From Polyangiaceae bacterium (GTDB lineage: Bacteria > Myxococcota_A > Polyangia > Polyangiales > Polyangiaceae), in NCBI GenBank assembly GCA_020633205.1, contig JACKEB010000013.1:310001-374000 (forward strand): a stretch of 64,000 nucleotides of DNA, read 5' to 3'. A program made the translations under genes and the position numbers. Each line of letters opens with the position of its first letter. The first letter of the stretch is position 1. Positions 36,063 through 44,813 of the stretch are shown one piece after another. Below the pieces are notes generated by a model. It was not told where the DNA came from. It searched no databases and saw nothing but the letters and a program-made list of their open reading frames with translations.

Positions 36063-37262
36063 GTGGCTACCAAGAAGAAGACGCCTCGCAGCGCAAAGAC
36101 TCCTCAGCGCGGGACTCGCAAGACCGCTAGTCGCTCAAAGGCGAAGCGCGCACCGAAGCAGGCCAAGCGCGTGCGCTTCGGCTACCAACGGGACGGCGAG
36201 TGGGTGATTGAGCCGCGCTTCGAGGCCGCGCTGCCGTTTCATCATGGGCTCGCAGCCGTGCAGCTCGGAGGGCGCTGGGGCTACATCGATCCCCAGGGAA
36301 ACTGGGTACTCGAACCCCAGTTCTACCACGCGAGTTCCTTCGTCGATGGCGTGTTCGCCCAGGTGGTGCTTGGACAGCAGCAGCTCTACATCAGCCGCGC
36401 AGGGAAGCCGGTATTCCTGCATCGACTCCCGGCGTCGGACGGCTTGGTCGCTGCGCGCGCAGAAGGGTTTCACGCATGGGACGCCAAATGGGGCTACTGG
36501 GACGCGGTGACCGGGGAGCCCAGGATCCCTGCGAAGTTCGCGTCGGCCGAGCCGTTCTTTGGTGAGTTTGCCACCGCATCGATTTGGGTGCCGGACGTGG
36601 GGGGAAGACACGGCGTGATCGATCGTCGTGGGGAGTGGGTGATCGAACCGGAGTTCATCCTTTCCAAGGGCGGTCACCCGCGCGGCGCGATCGTCACCCG
36701 CAAGGAGGGTGACAAGTACCTCACCGGCGTCGTGCATCCAGAGCAGGGTGTCGTGATCCCGTTCGCGGAAAAGAACATCAAGCCCGACTTGTCGCGGACT
36801 CAGACGAAGTGGCCTCCGCGCACGCCAGAAGACGAAGCCCTGGTGCTGACGAAACAGGAGCTCGCCGTCGAGCCCACCGCGGATCCCTCCAAGTTTCCAT
36901 TTCGATTCTACGGAGTGGGGATCGGAGACTCCGAGCGCCAGCTGGTTTATCGCATCCATTTCGAGGCGGGGGACGCTCGGCCCCTGGTCAGTTCCGTTCG
37001 AACGGCGCTCCGCGACGCTGGCCTCCGCGGTTCATGCAAGGCAGAGGGCGCCTTCTTGGCGGTGGACGTGTCCGATGCCTATGAACTCGGCATGCTGGCC
37101 GAGGAGCAGCTCCTGCCTGCGCTGAAACAGCTCCACCTGCAGCACCCGATCCGCGAGGTAACGTTGCTCACCCTCTCGGATTATGCAGACAGTGACTGGC
37201 AACGCTGGAGTGTCGAACAGCAGCCAGAGGCGGATGATGGGCCGATGTTCGGTTACGAATAG
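36063..37262 (+). CDS. WG-repeat protein
   Basis: 399 residues from GTG 36063, chosen because AGGGGG (36052-36057) is well spaced; GTG 36057 is the alternative. A very basic head of about 35 residues (Lys/Arg/Ala) precedes several WG-type repeats: GEWVIEPRF, GRWGYIDPQGNWVLEPQF, AKWGYWDAVTGEPRIPAKF and GRHGVIDRRGEWVIEPEF. The repeats build a beta-rich binding surface. The C-terminal 110 residues are a separate alpha/beta domain I do not recognise. No signal peptide was found, so it is probably cytoplasmic. Confidence 0.83.
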   Translation: MATKKKTPRSAKTPQRGTRKTASRSKAKRAPKQAKRVRFGYQRDGEWVIEPRFEAALPFHHGLAAVQLGGRWGYIDPQGNWVLEPQFYHASSFVDGVFAQVVLGQQQLYISRAGKPVFLHRLPASDGLVAARAEGFHAWDAKWGYWDAVTGEPRIPAKFASAEPFFGEFATASIWVPDVGGRHGVIDRRGEWVIEPEFILSKGGHPRGAIVTRKEGDKYLTGVVHPEQGVVIPFAEKNIKPDLSRTQTKWPPRTPEDEALVLTKQELAVEPTADPSKFPFRFYGVGIGDSERQLVYRIHFEAGDARPLVSSVRTALRDAGLRGSCKAEGAFLAVDVSDAYELGMLAEEQLLPALKQLHLQHPIREVTLLTLSDYADSDWQRWSVEQQPEADDGPMFGYE

Positions 37263-37358
37263 GCGCTTCGAAGATCCGCAACCCGTTCATCTAGCTGCCG
37301 ATTCCATCGTGTTTGGCAGCGCCACCGCGGTGGTGGTGCTCTGATGGAGGAGCTGTAG

Positions 37359-37622
37359 ATGTTGTCCCTTGGTTTATTCGTTTGCGTGATCCTCGGAACC
37401 GTGTGGTCTTTGACCCCGGCCCGGGAAGTGCTTGAGACGTTTCTCGCGCTCGTTCCTTGTGTACTGTTCGTAGCCTCCAGCCTGATTTCGACGCTGCTAT
37501 TCGACGGCTGGATCGAGTTCGTCGCCGTGCTGGTCGGGCAGTTGCTGTCGCTTTCCTTGATGCTGAGCATCGGACACCGGATCCGTGACCGGCGGATGCG
37601 AGAGATCATCGAGGCCGCTTGA
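37359..37622 (+). CDS. Small integral membrane protein
   Basis: 87 residues, two or three membrane helices (about 3-20, 27-48, 52-72) and a basic cytoplasmic end (RIRDRRMREI). GGAGGAG (37346-37352) gives a strong ribosome site. No family was recognised. The gene converges on the reverse-strand gene at 37628 with 5 bases between their stops. Confidence 0.65.
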   Translation: MLSLGLFVCVILGTVWSLTPAREVLETFLALVPCVLFVASSLISTLLFDGWIEFVAVLVGQLLSLSLMLSIGHRIRDRRMREIIEAA

Positions 37623-37627
37623 GGCCT

Positions 37628-38722
37628 TTACAACAGCCGTTTGCCGCTGACGCGCTCGACCTCATCCTGAATCAGTTGCTCGAGTTCTAGCTTCTGGGCG
37701 AGGGTCATCTCGCCCACTTCAATTTTCCGTGTGGCAACCATGGTTAGGGTGTAGTTCAAGGCGGACATGGCGTCGCTTGGCTTCGGACCCGTCAGGACAT
37801 CGTACTGCTTGCGATTCAGTAGCATCACCACGCGCTGATCCTCATTGGGCTTGTAGCTGAAGCTGACCGCGTGCAGGTCGGCAATTGGCTCCTCGAACCA
37901 GCCCTTGAGGATTCCCCCTTCCTGATCCGAACGGAAATTCTCAGGTGTGATGGTCAACACAGCATGCTTCTTGACGCCGTCCACCGCTCCCACAGCCACC
38001 GCGGCCAGCACCAGCGTGATGATCGCAAAGAAGGCGTAGAAGACTAGCTCTGGGATTTGGTCCTGAAAGCCGAGCACCGCTAGGCTGATGCCGCCTACGG
38101 CCATCAGCGCCGCGAACTGCGTGATCAATCGATACGGCTTCTTGAAGCGGATCACGCTGCGTTCGGCTTCGCGCTCTACTTCGAAAGCGCCGCTTGGCGC
38201 TGAGACGCTGGAGGCCTCCGATGGCGCCTTTAGGTTGCATCCGCTCTTCACCTGCTCCAATAGGGCTTCGACCCTCGCTTTGGACTGAGAGGTGTACAGG
38301 GTCCATTGGACGCCATCTCGCTTCTCGATGTCGAAGGCGTAGGTCACGCTGCGTCCCTCGCTGTTGCTGCTCACTTGCTTGTTCACCGCCAGGCGCCGGA
38401 TGGCGGAGTAGGGGAGCCTCCCAACAGGCGCTTCGGCGAGATCACTCGTGCGATACGCAAGCAGTGCTGCGGCACCATCGTCGAACACGAACGCCGCTGG
38501 GCCAACGCTGCGGGTGAAGACCAGCACGCTCGCGCCGAAGAACGCCAAGCCGAAACCAGCGATCTTCGCGCCGAGCAAGGGGTCAGCGAGGGCGACGAAC
38601 GCACCCAGCGCTGCCGCTGGGGCACCCAGGATGAGCAGCACGCCGCCCAACACGAACTGCCCGGTGCGGGTGCGTAGCAACACGACACGCCCCGTCTGAA
38701 CGGGCCCTAGACGATACTCCAC
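37628..38722 (-). CDS. Four-helix membrane protein of unknown function
   Basis: 364 residues. Two hydrophobic pairs (about 22-70 and 205-250) give four membrane helices. Between them lies a soluble domain with PYSAIRRLAVNK and QWTLYTSQSKARVEALLEQ, and a further soluble domain follows the second pair. The two halves look alike in layout (helix pair plus a PH-like strand-rich domain), suggesting an internal duplication. The function is unknown. Confidence 0.7.
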   Translation of the reverse strand: MEYRLGPVQTGRVVLLRTRTGQFVLGGVLLILGAPAAALGAFVALADPLLGAKIAGFGLAFFGASVLVFTRSVGPAAFVFDDGAAALLAYRTSDLAEAPVGRLPYSAIRRLAVNKQVSSNSEGRSVTYAFDIEKRDGVQWTLYTSQSKARVEALLEQVKSGCNLKAPSEASSVSAPSGAFEVEREAERSVIRFKKPYRLITQFAALMAVGGISLAVLGFQDQIPELVFYAFFAIITLVLAAVAVGAVDGVKKHAVLTITPENFRSDQEGGILKGWFEEPIADLHAVSFSYKPNEDQRVVMLLNRKQYDVLTGPKPSDAMSALNYTLTMVATRKIEVGEMTLAQKLELEQLIQDEVERVSGKRLL

Positions 38723-38859
38723 GACATCGCAGCATAGCCAAGATGGCGACCAAGGGGGTGAAGCTTGGCGTGCCGCCTAGAGGATCGTGACGAGGACGCT
38801 CTGTTGGTGGCTCCCTCCAGGTAGCCTCCTCGTGCGCACCCACGGACTGCAGCTACAAG

Positions 38860-39130
38860 TCCCGAGGAAGCCGCTACCACGCGGATATCAGACTCAGGGT
38901 AGATCCGGCAGCAACTGTCGCTGCTGGAACCCTGAGCGGGATCAGCTGAGACATCTCGACCGTCGACCAACAGCGTTGGTGATCGGAACCTTGCGAGCTC
39001 CGGGTGTTGGTCGAGGTTTGTTTTCGTCCCATCGGGGTACTCGCTGGCAGTGGTCCAACGCCTCTGCCTCTCGCGACCGAGCAGCATCGACGTTCGGGCA
39101 GTCTGGGAAGTACAGGAGCTCCACTCGCAT
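38860..39130 (-). pseudogene. Frameshifted thioredoxin-like small protein gene
   Basis: From ATG 39130 the reverse strand encodes MRVELLYFPDCPNVDAAR, with the CxxN-type active-site loop of small thioredoxin-like proteins often found beside metal or arsenic genes. After RVPRWDE (about 39023) this frame loses sense. The rest of the family pattern, FRSPTLLVDGRDVSA followed by SCCRIYPES, continues in another frame (about 38885-39040). One indel near 39005-39040 explains this. A normal stop after the family end is also missing. The boundaries are approximate. A programmed shift is unlikely, as no slippery site was seen. Confidence 0.65.
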
Positions 39131-39301
39131 CGTTCGAAGTAGCTCGTCCGCGATCGCTGATTGCCCTGCAGAATCAGACTCTTGCGCGGCGCGTGACCTT
39201 GGCGATGCGCGAGCGGCCCAGGAGCCGAAACACAGACGTGTTGGCGCAAGGATGAACCCTGTGGGGAAGGCTCGGGTCGCGCGGCTCGTAACAGACCCGC
39301 C

Positions 39302-40417
39302 ATGATTCCCATGAGAGAAAGCCTCCATTTCGCTCACACTAGATTTGCCGTGGGGCTCGCCGCGCTGCTGTTCGTCGCCTGCGGGGGCTCGAACTCGAGC
39401 GGCCTCGGCAGCGGGGGAGCTGGGGGCAGCGCCGGTGACCAGAGCGGCGGTGCGGGTGGCGCAGGCGCCCAGAGCAATGGCGGCAGTGGGGGCGTAACTG
39501 GGTGCGTCAACAGCTTGGATTGCGTCGACCGAAGCGACGGCAAGACCGTGTGCGAGCCGAACCTCGGTATCTGCGTTGAGTGCGTCGCCCAGGCAGACTG
39601 CGACGAGGGTCTGTTCTGCTCTCGCAACGTGTGCGCACCAAGCTGCAAGTCAGACAAGGACTGCACGCCGCTCGGCATGTTGTGCGACTTCTCAAGTGGC
39701 GTGTGTGCTCCGCCTGATGGCAGTGGCGGCGCGGGTGGATCCGCAGGGAATGGCGGGAGCGGTGGTGCAGGCGGCGATGCCGGCGCAGGCGGCTCCGCTG
39801 CGAGTGGCGGCTCTGCGGGCAACGCTGGCTCAGCCGGGAATGGAGGCTCTGGTGGTGGCGCGTGCAACGTCCCGAGTGGCTCCGTGTGTAACGTCGGAGA
39901 TAACTGCGGGTGCTCCTCGGGGCAGACTTGTGATCTGAGCGCCAGTGCCGCTCCAGAATGTCGTGCGCCTGGCAGCGCTGGTCCACTAGCTGACTGCGCG
40001 GTTGACCCGTCTGTGTGTGGTGCTGGCTACGGCTGCGTAGATAGCCTGTGCAAGCAGTGGTGCAGCACCGGCGGGAGCGAGTGCGGCAGCAAGCCGTGCA
40101 TGGGGGTCACGAGCAATGGCGCTCCGGTCGCTGGTGTCGGAGTGTGCGCCGAGCAGTGTTCTCCCACGTCCCCTGCGCCGGCTTGTGGTGCTGGTCTCGG
40201 CTGTGAACCAACGACGGGCGGCGCCGCTACCACTTGTGTGCCAGGGGGAACTTCCACCACTTCGTGTTTCTTTGGGGAAGCGTGTGCGCCTGGCTATCAC
40301 TGCGACGGCTCGAACTGTCAACGCTGGTGTCGCGTGGGCATGGGAGATTGCGCTACTTGCACCACGTTCGCTGACTCTCCCACCGTGAATGGTGTGACCT
40401 ACGGCGTGTGCGGCTGA
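39302..40417 (+). CDS. Cys-rich Gly/Ser-linker lipoprotein
   Basis: 371 residues. The signal peptide ends at lipobox FVAC. A first Gly-rich linker (about 32-62) leads to a Cys-rich block (CVNSLDC through VCAPP, about 63-138). A second long Gly/Ser/Ala linker follows, then another Cys-rich block with paired Cys every 8-15 residues to the end. This resembles the small disulfide-rich repeats of many Polyangiales surface lipoproteins. There is no enzyme motif. It lies between the pseudogene and the arsenic permease, so it may have been inserted into an older arsenic group. Confidence 0.78.
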   Translation: MIPMRESLHFAHTRFAVGLAALLFVACGGSNSSGLGSGGAGGSAGDQSGGAGGAGAQSNGGSGGVTGCVNSLDCVDRSDGKTVCEPNLGICVECVAQADCDEGLFCSRNVCAPSCKSDKDCTPLGMLCDFSSGVCAPPDGSGGAGGSAGNGGSGGAGGDAGAGGSAASGGSAGNAGSAGNGGSGGGACNVPSGSVCNVGDNCGCSSGQTCDLSASAAPECRAPGSAGPLADCAVDPSVCGAGYGCVDSLCKQWCSTGGSECGSKPCMGVTSNGAPVAGVGVCAEQCSPTSPAPACGAGLGCEPTTGGAATTCVPGGTSTTSCFFGEACAPGYHCDGSNCQRWCRVGMGDCATCTTFADSPTVNGVTYGVCG

Positions 40418-40444
40418 CCGCACGCGCGACGTCGACGACTGCCG

Positions 40445-41677
40445 CTACAGGGATCCGTGCACTAGCATCAGCCACGCTGCGCCGACCAGCGCAGTTGTCA
40501 CGGCAATCGGAAAGCCAACACGTAGATACGCGAAGAAGCGCATCCCGCCGACGTCCCGCGCCGCTTCAGCAACGATCAAGTTCGCGACGGAGCCGATAAG
40601 CGTAAGGTTGCCCGCGAACGTCGATGCCATTGCCAAGAGTTCCCAACCCAAGCTCGGTTCTTGGAAGCGCGCGATTTGATCTTTCACGAGCAAGATGAAC
40701 GGCACGTTCGAGACCACGTTGGATCCGAGCAAGAACAGCGTTGTGAGCTTGAGACCGCTGGTTGTGGACGCCGAATCAAGGGTAAGGGGCAACTGTTCAA
40801 AGAACCAAGCGGGTGCCCCGCTTCGCGCGAGCCCCTCAACGACCACAAAGAGCCCTGTGAAGAACAACAAGAGCGCCCAGTCGATGCGCGGCCAAAGTTC
40901 TCGCGCGTCGACTCGCTGAACCAGCAGCAGCACCACGAAGCCAGCCGCCGCCGTCCAAGCGAGGTGAGCGCCGAGCGCATAGGCCACCGCAGTGCTCATG
41001 ATGACCCCGAGGGTCAGCTTGGTACGGAATGAAATCGGCTCGCTACGGAGTTCCTCCACCTTTAGATGCGACTCTTGAATTGCTCGGTGGAAAAACAGTA
41101 GGAGTATGCCGTGGTTCAGGGCGAGGCCGAAGAGAGCCACGGGGCCGAGCAACATCAGGTGGCTGCGATAGCTGAGACCACCCAACAGGCCGCACAGCAT
41201 GTTTTGGGGATTACCCACCAGAGTGGCCACGCTGCCGGTGTTAGCCGCTGTTGCGAGCGCGAGCAGATAGGGCAGGGGAGGCAGCGAGTGTCTGCGCACC
41301 AGGCGAACCACGCTCGGAGCGGCCAGCACGCACACCGCGTCGTTGGTGATCAGCGCCGAGAGTAGGCCGGCTCCCCAGACGATGACTCCGAGCAGACCGA
41401 CTGGCGTGCGGGCCCAGCGAGTCACTCGCACCTCGAGCTGTTCCAGGAACTCGCCTCGCGCCAGGAAGGCGCCCATGCCCATCACACCAAACAGCAAGAG
41501 CAGCGTGTCCCCGTCGACGGCCCCGAGCGCATCTTCCGGTGTGAGCACACCCAGGGCCACGCAGGCTACGGCGCCAAACAGCGCGCCCGCCGGTCGATCC
41601 AGGCCAAGCGCCCTCACTCGACCCGCTGAGATCAAGAGGTAGGTGATCGCGAAGATCAGAATGCCCCAGGTGTTCAT
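40445..41677 (-). CDS. ArsB/NhaD-type (SLC13-like) anion permease
   Basis: 410 residues with 10-12 membrane helices. Family features are the FGVMGMGAFLARG segment, LSALITNDAVCVLAAP in the first half and GSNVVSNVPFILLVKD in the second: the paired re-entrant loops of the ion-transporter superfamily that includes ArsB, CitM and NhaD. Location next to arsM makes arsenite or another oxyanion a likely substrate, but Na+/H+ or dicarboxylate transport cannot be excluded. It is transcribed divergently from arsM with 119 bases between. Confidence 0.8.
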   Translation of the reverse strand: MNTWGILIFAITYLLISAGRVRALGLDRPAGALFGAVACVALGVLTPEDALGAVDGDTLLLLFGVMGMGAFLARGEFLEQLEVRVTRWARTPVGLLGVIVWGAGLLSALITNDAVCVLAAPSVVRLVRRHSLPPLPYLLALATAANTGSVATLVGNPQNMLCGLLGGLSYRSHLMLLGPVALFGLALNHGILLLFFHRAIQESHLKVEELRSEPISFRTKLTLGVIMSTAVAYALGAHLAWTAAAGFVVLLLVQRVDARELWPRIDWALLLFFTGLFVVVEGLARSGAPAWFFEQLPLTLDSASTTSGLKLTTLFLLGSNVVSNVPFILLVKDQIARFQEPSLGWELLAMASTFAGNLTLIGSVANLIVAEAARDVGGMRFFAYLRVGFPIAVTTALVGAAWLMLVHGSL

Positions 41678-41796
41678 CGACTCTCGTTCTTCTAATCGAG
41701 CGCGGAAAGCTGGCGTCGGGGGATGTTGTCACTACCGGACGATTTCCTGCGTCCTTTGCCCCCCCCTGGCGTCTTGGGGAGCAAGGAGGCCGATAG

Positions 41797-42621
41797 ATGA
41801 CCGTAGAAACCCAAGATCGAGTTCGACAAGTCGTCCGTGAGCAGTACGGGAACGTAGCCAAGGGCACCACACAGAGCTGCGCCCCAGGGTGTTGTGCCGT
41901 GGCGCCGAGCGCGAGCCTGGCGCTTGGCTATTCCGAGGCTGACCTTGCCGCGGTACCCGAAGGCTCCAACCTGGGGCTGGGGTGTGGGAACCCTCAGACC
42001 CTTGCATCTCTCCGCGCAGGCGAGACGGTGCTCGACCTCGGGTCAGGCGCAGGCTTCGATTGTTTCCTTGCGGCAAATCAAGTTGGCGCTACGGGGAAGG
42101 TGATTGGCGTCGACATGACGGCGGAGATGGTCTCGAAGGCGCGAGAGAACGCCGCTCGTTTGGAGCAACGGAACGTGGAGTTCAGGCTAGGAGAGATCGA
42201 ACACCTGCCGCTCGAGGACCGGAGCGTCGACGTCATCCTCTCGAACTGCGTGATCAATCTCAGCCCTGACAAGCCCGCGGTCTTCCGAGAAGCATTCCGC
42301 GTGCTGCGTTCAGGGGGGAGACTCGCCATCTCTGACGTGGTGCGCCTCGGTGAGTTGCCGGAGGCTCTTGCGCAGGATGTCAGCGCGCTCACCGGATGTG
42401 TGGCGGGCGCGGCATCTGTCCAGGATCTGGAACGGTTTCTCACGGAAGTGGGGTTCGAGGGGGTGAGGGTCGAGGTGAATCAAGCAAGCAAAGAGTTCAT
42501 CCGCGACTGGATGCCGGGTTCAGGGGTCGAAGAATTCGTGGCTTCTGCGAGCATTCAGGCGACCAAGCCTGGCGAAGCGAAGTGTTGCGAGCCAAGCTGC
42601 TGTGGAGGAACCAAGGCGTGA
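41797..42621 (+). CDS. arsM: Arsenite S-adenosylmethionine methyltransferase
   Basis: 274 residues; AAGGAGG precedes ATG 41797. SAM motif VLDLGSGAGFDCFLAA is at 78-93. The three cysteines expected to bind arsenite are C63 (LGCGNP), C151 (SNCVINLSPDKP) and C201 (LTGCVAGA). There are extra Cys near the start (CAPGCC) and at the end (CCEPSCCGG), as in many bacterial ArsM proteins. The enzyme methylates As(III) to volatile or less retained forms in the cytoplasm. Its stop overlaps the GTG start of the sigma-factor gene, indicating coupled translation. Confidence 0.95.
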   Translation: MTVETQDRVRQVVREQYGNVAKGTTQSCAPGCCAVAPSASLALGYSEADLAAVPEGSNLGLGCGNPQTLASLRAGETVLDLGSGAGFDCFLAANQVGATGKVIGVDMTAEMVSKARENAARLEQRNVEFRLGEIEHLPLEDRSVDVILSNCVINLSPDKPAVFREAFRVLRSGGRLAISDVVRLGELPEALAQDVSALTGCVAGAASVQDLERFLTEVGFEGVRVEVNQASKEFIRDWMPGSGVEEFVASASIQATKPGEAKCCEPSCCGGTKA

Positions 42622-43202
42622 TCGAATCGGCGATGCAGGGCGCGTGGGATGAACTGACGACGCGCCTGCGTCCCTTCATCGCGCGCCGCGTCGCCCCCAG
42701 TGACGCGGACGATGTTTTGCAGGACGTTCTGCTCCGGATGCAGCGCGCGCTACCCGAGCTACGTGACGACGAACGCTTCGGTCCTTGGGCGTATCGTCTG
42801 ACTCGGAACGCAATCGTCGATCACCAGCGCACGCTTGCACGCCGCTTGGCTCTAGAGTCTTCCGCGGACCTCGAGGCGCCACAGGCCAGCATGGCAGACG
42901 AAGAGTACCCCGCGGAACAAGAACTTGCGACCTACGTCGCAGCCTTCGTAGCGATGTTGCCTTCCCCTTATCGTGAGGCGCTGACCCTCACCGAGCTCGA
43001 GGGCCTGACGCAACGAGAGGCGGCACAGATGATGGATATCTCGCTCTCTGGGATGAAGTCTCGCGTGCAACGGGGACGCCAGCTGTTGCGGGGCACCTTG
43101 GAAGATTGCTGTCGGATCGCGCTGGACGCGCGAGGGCGTGTGATCGCGTGCGAGCCCCGCCCGGATGGCAAGCTGCCCGGCTGTGCGTGTAAGAACGGCT
43201 GA
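42618..43202 (+). CDS. SigZ-like RNA polymerase sigma factor
   Basis: 194 residues from GTG 42618; GGAGGA (42604-42609) is ideally placed, and the start overlaps the arsM stop as GTGA. Region 2 has SDADDVLQDVLLRMQRAL and FGPWAYRLTRNAIVDHQR. Region 4 has LTQREAAQMMDISLSGMKSRVQRGRQLL. The C-terminal 35 residues hold five Cys (EDCCRIALDARGRVIACEP and GCACKNG), a feature I associate with SigZ. No anti-sigma gene is adjacent. Regulation of arsenic genes is a reasonable inference. Confidence 0.87.
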   Translation: MIESAMQGAWDELTTRLRPFIARRVAPSDADDVLQDVLLRMQRALPELRDDERFGPWAYRLTRNAIVDHQRTLARRLALESSADLEAPQASMADEEYPAEQELATYVAAFVAMLPSPYREALTLTELEGLTQREAAQMMDISLSGMKSRVQRGRQLLRGTLEDCCRIALDARGRVIACEPRPDGKLPGCACKNG

Positions 43203-43462
43203 GCTGCGGCTCACCTCACCCCCCGATCCGAAGCGGCCTGATGGCGGATGAGCTGGCTTTCGCGGGGGGTGGGCCCGGTACCTGCATCGAGTGTGAACTA
43301 TGATGCGCTCCGGCGTAGGGGTGCGGAATTGCGGGCGCTTAGCACCCGACCAGCGGGTCGGTGGGGCGGAGAGACGGAATCCAGCTAGATTTGCCTGGAT
43401 TCTGCGCGGAGTCGGACGTTTGGTCAGTTCCATCCGGCCCAAGGTTCGGTTAGCATCTGTTG

Positions 43463-44740
43463 GTGCTTCGACTTCGACATCTGGGCTTGATGGGGATCGC
43501 TATCGGTACCGCGCTTGCGTGCTCAGCGTCAGGCGGAAACCAGAACAACATCTCTTCGGGTGGCTCCAGCAGCAGCGGCGCGAGTGGCGGGTCGGGCAAC
43601 GGCGGCAGCAACGGCGGTTCGACGAACGGAGGCTCGGGCAACGGATCGGGTAACGGCGGCAGCGCCGGGATCCCTCTCGACGGTGGCGGCGCCAACGGGG
43701 GCGGTGGAGGTCTCGATCCGGACGCCGCATGCGAAGGCGTCTCGCAGAAGGCAGAGGAGCGCTTTCAGCCCGCGGACATCATCTGGGCGATCGACACATC
43801 CGGCAGCATGGTCGAAGAGGCCGCGTCGGTTCAGCAGAACATCAACGCCTTCTCCCAGCAAATCGTTGCGAGCGGCATCGATGTGCACGTCGCCATGCTG
43901 GCGGGCTATCCGTTCTGGCCGCTGCCAGGCATCTGCGTGCCTGCACCGCTGGGGTCTGGTCAGTGCCCCGCGGATTCGAAGGCACCGAACTTCCTCCACG
44001 TGCAGAACTCATTCATCGACAGCGTGGACGCCCTGAGGAAGCTCGTTGCGCGGTTCAACGACTACAAGTTCATGTTCCGCCCGAACTCACTGAAGTACGT
44101 CGTGGTGATCACCGACGACAACTCGGAGACCTCTCCCGACGGGAGCAGCACCGGGAACCCTGGCGCGTACGACAACAACCCGCAGCAGTTCATCACCGAC
44201 TACTCGAACCTCGATCCGTCGTTGCTCAAGAACGCTGACGGGACGCCGGCATGGAAGTTCAGCGCGATCTATGCGTTCACCCAATGCGCAAACGCCGCGC
44301 GCGTAGGCTCTGTCTACAAGGACATCGTCAACGCGACCGGTGGTATCCACGGGGATATCTGCAGCTGTCCGCCGGGCCAGCTGGCCGCGTGTCAGGCAAC
44401 CTTCCAGCAGATCTTCAACGACCTGGCGACAAAGATCTCCCAGGGAGCCGTGCCTTTGGACTGCGAGTGGGGCATCCCTCCGGCACCGTCCGGCCAGAGC
44501 TTCGACCCGAACTTGGTCAACGTGGAGTTCACGGACCAAGACAACGGAACCAAGGAGACCATCTACCGCGTGGACGATGCCGCGAGCTGCGACCCGACGC
44601 TGGGCGGCTGGTACTACGATAACGCGACCAATCCCACACGGGTAATCGCGTGTCCTGCCACCTGCAACAAGGTGAAATCGGTCGTTCAAGGGCAGGTTGA
44701 TATCGCGTTTGGGTGCGAATCCGTGGTGATCCCGCGCTAG
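43463..44740 (+). CDS. Gly/Ser-linker lipoprotein with von Willebrand factor A domain
   Basis: 425 residues from GTG 43463 (TTG 43460 adjacent). The lipobox ends at ALAC. A Gly/Ser/Asn linker reaches about residue 90. The rest is a vWA-like domain with the metal site DTSGSM in DIIWAIDTSGSMVEEAAS, VVVITDDNSE and several Cys. It could bind a protein or surface ligand. It is followed 73 bases on by another lipoprotein, probably in one transcript. Confidence 0.83.
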   Translation: MLRLRHLGLMGIAIGTALACSASGGNQNNISSGGSSSSGASGGSGNGGSNGGSTNGGSGNGSGNGGSAGIPLDGGGANGGGGGLDPDAACEGVSQKAEERFQPADIIWAIDTSGSMVEEAASVQQNINAFSQQIVASGIDVHVAMLAGYPFWPLPGICVPAPLGSGQCPADSKAPNFLHVQNSFIDSVDALRKLVARFNDYKFMFRPNSLKYVVVITDDNSETSPDGSSTGNPGAYDNNPQQFITDYSNLDPSLLKNADGTPAWKFSAIYAFTQCANAARVGSVYKDIVNATGGIHGDICSCPPGQLAACQATFQQIFNDLATKISQGAVPLDCEWGIPPAPSGQSFDPNLVNVEFTDQDNGTKETIYRVDDAASCDPTLGGWYYDNATNPTRVIACPATCNKVKSVVQGQVDIAFGCESVVIPR

Positions 44741-44813
44741 CGCATGCTTCTGCTATGCTACGCCGCGAAGTGAGCGCGCGGCGAGGGTAGGAAGCGCGCT
44801 CTGGGAGGTAGCG

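Noticed and set aside
38707..39312. 201-residue reverse frame as an intact gene
   Set aside because: Only its middle matches the thioredoxin-like family; the start of that family lies in another frame, so it is treated as a pseudogene.
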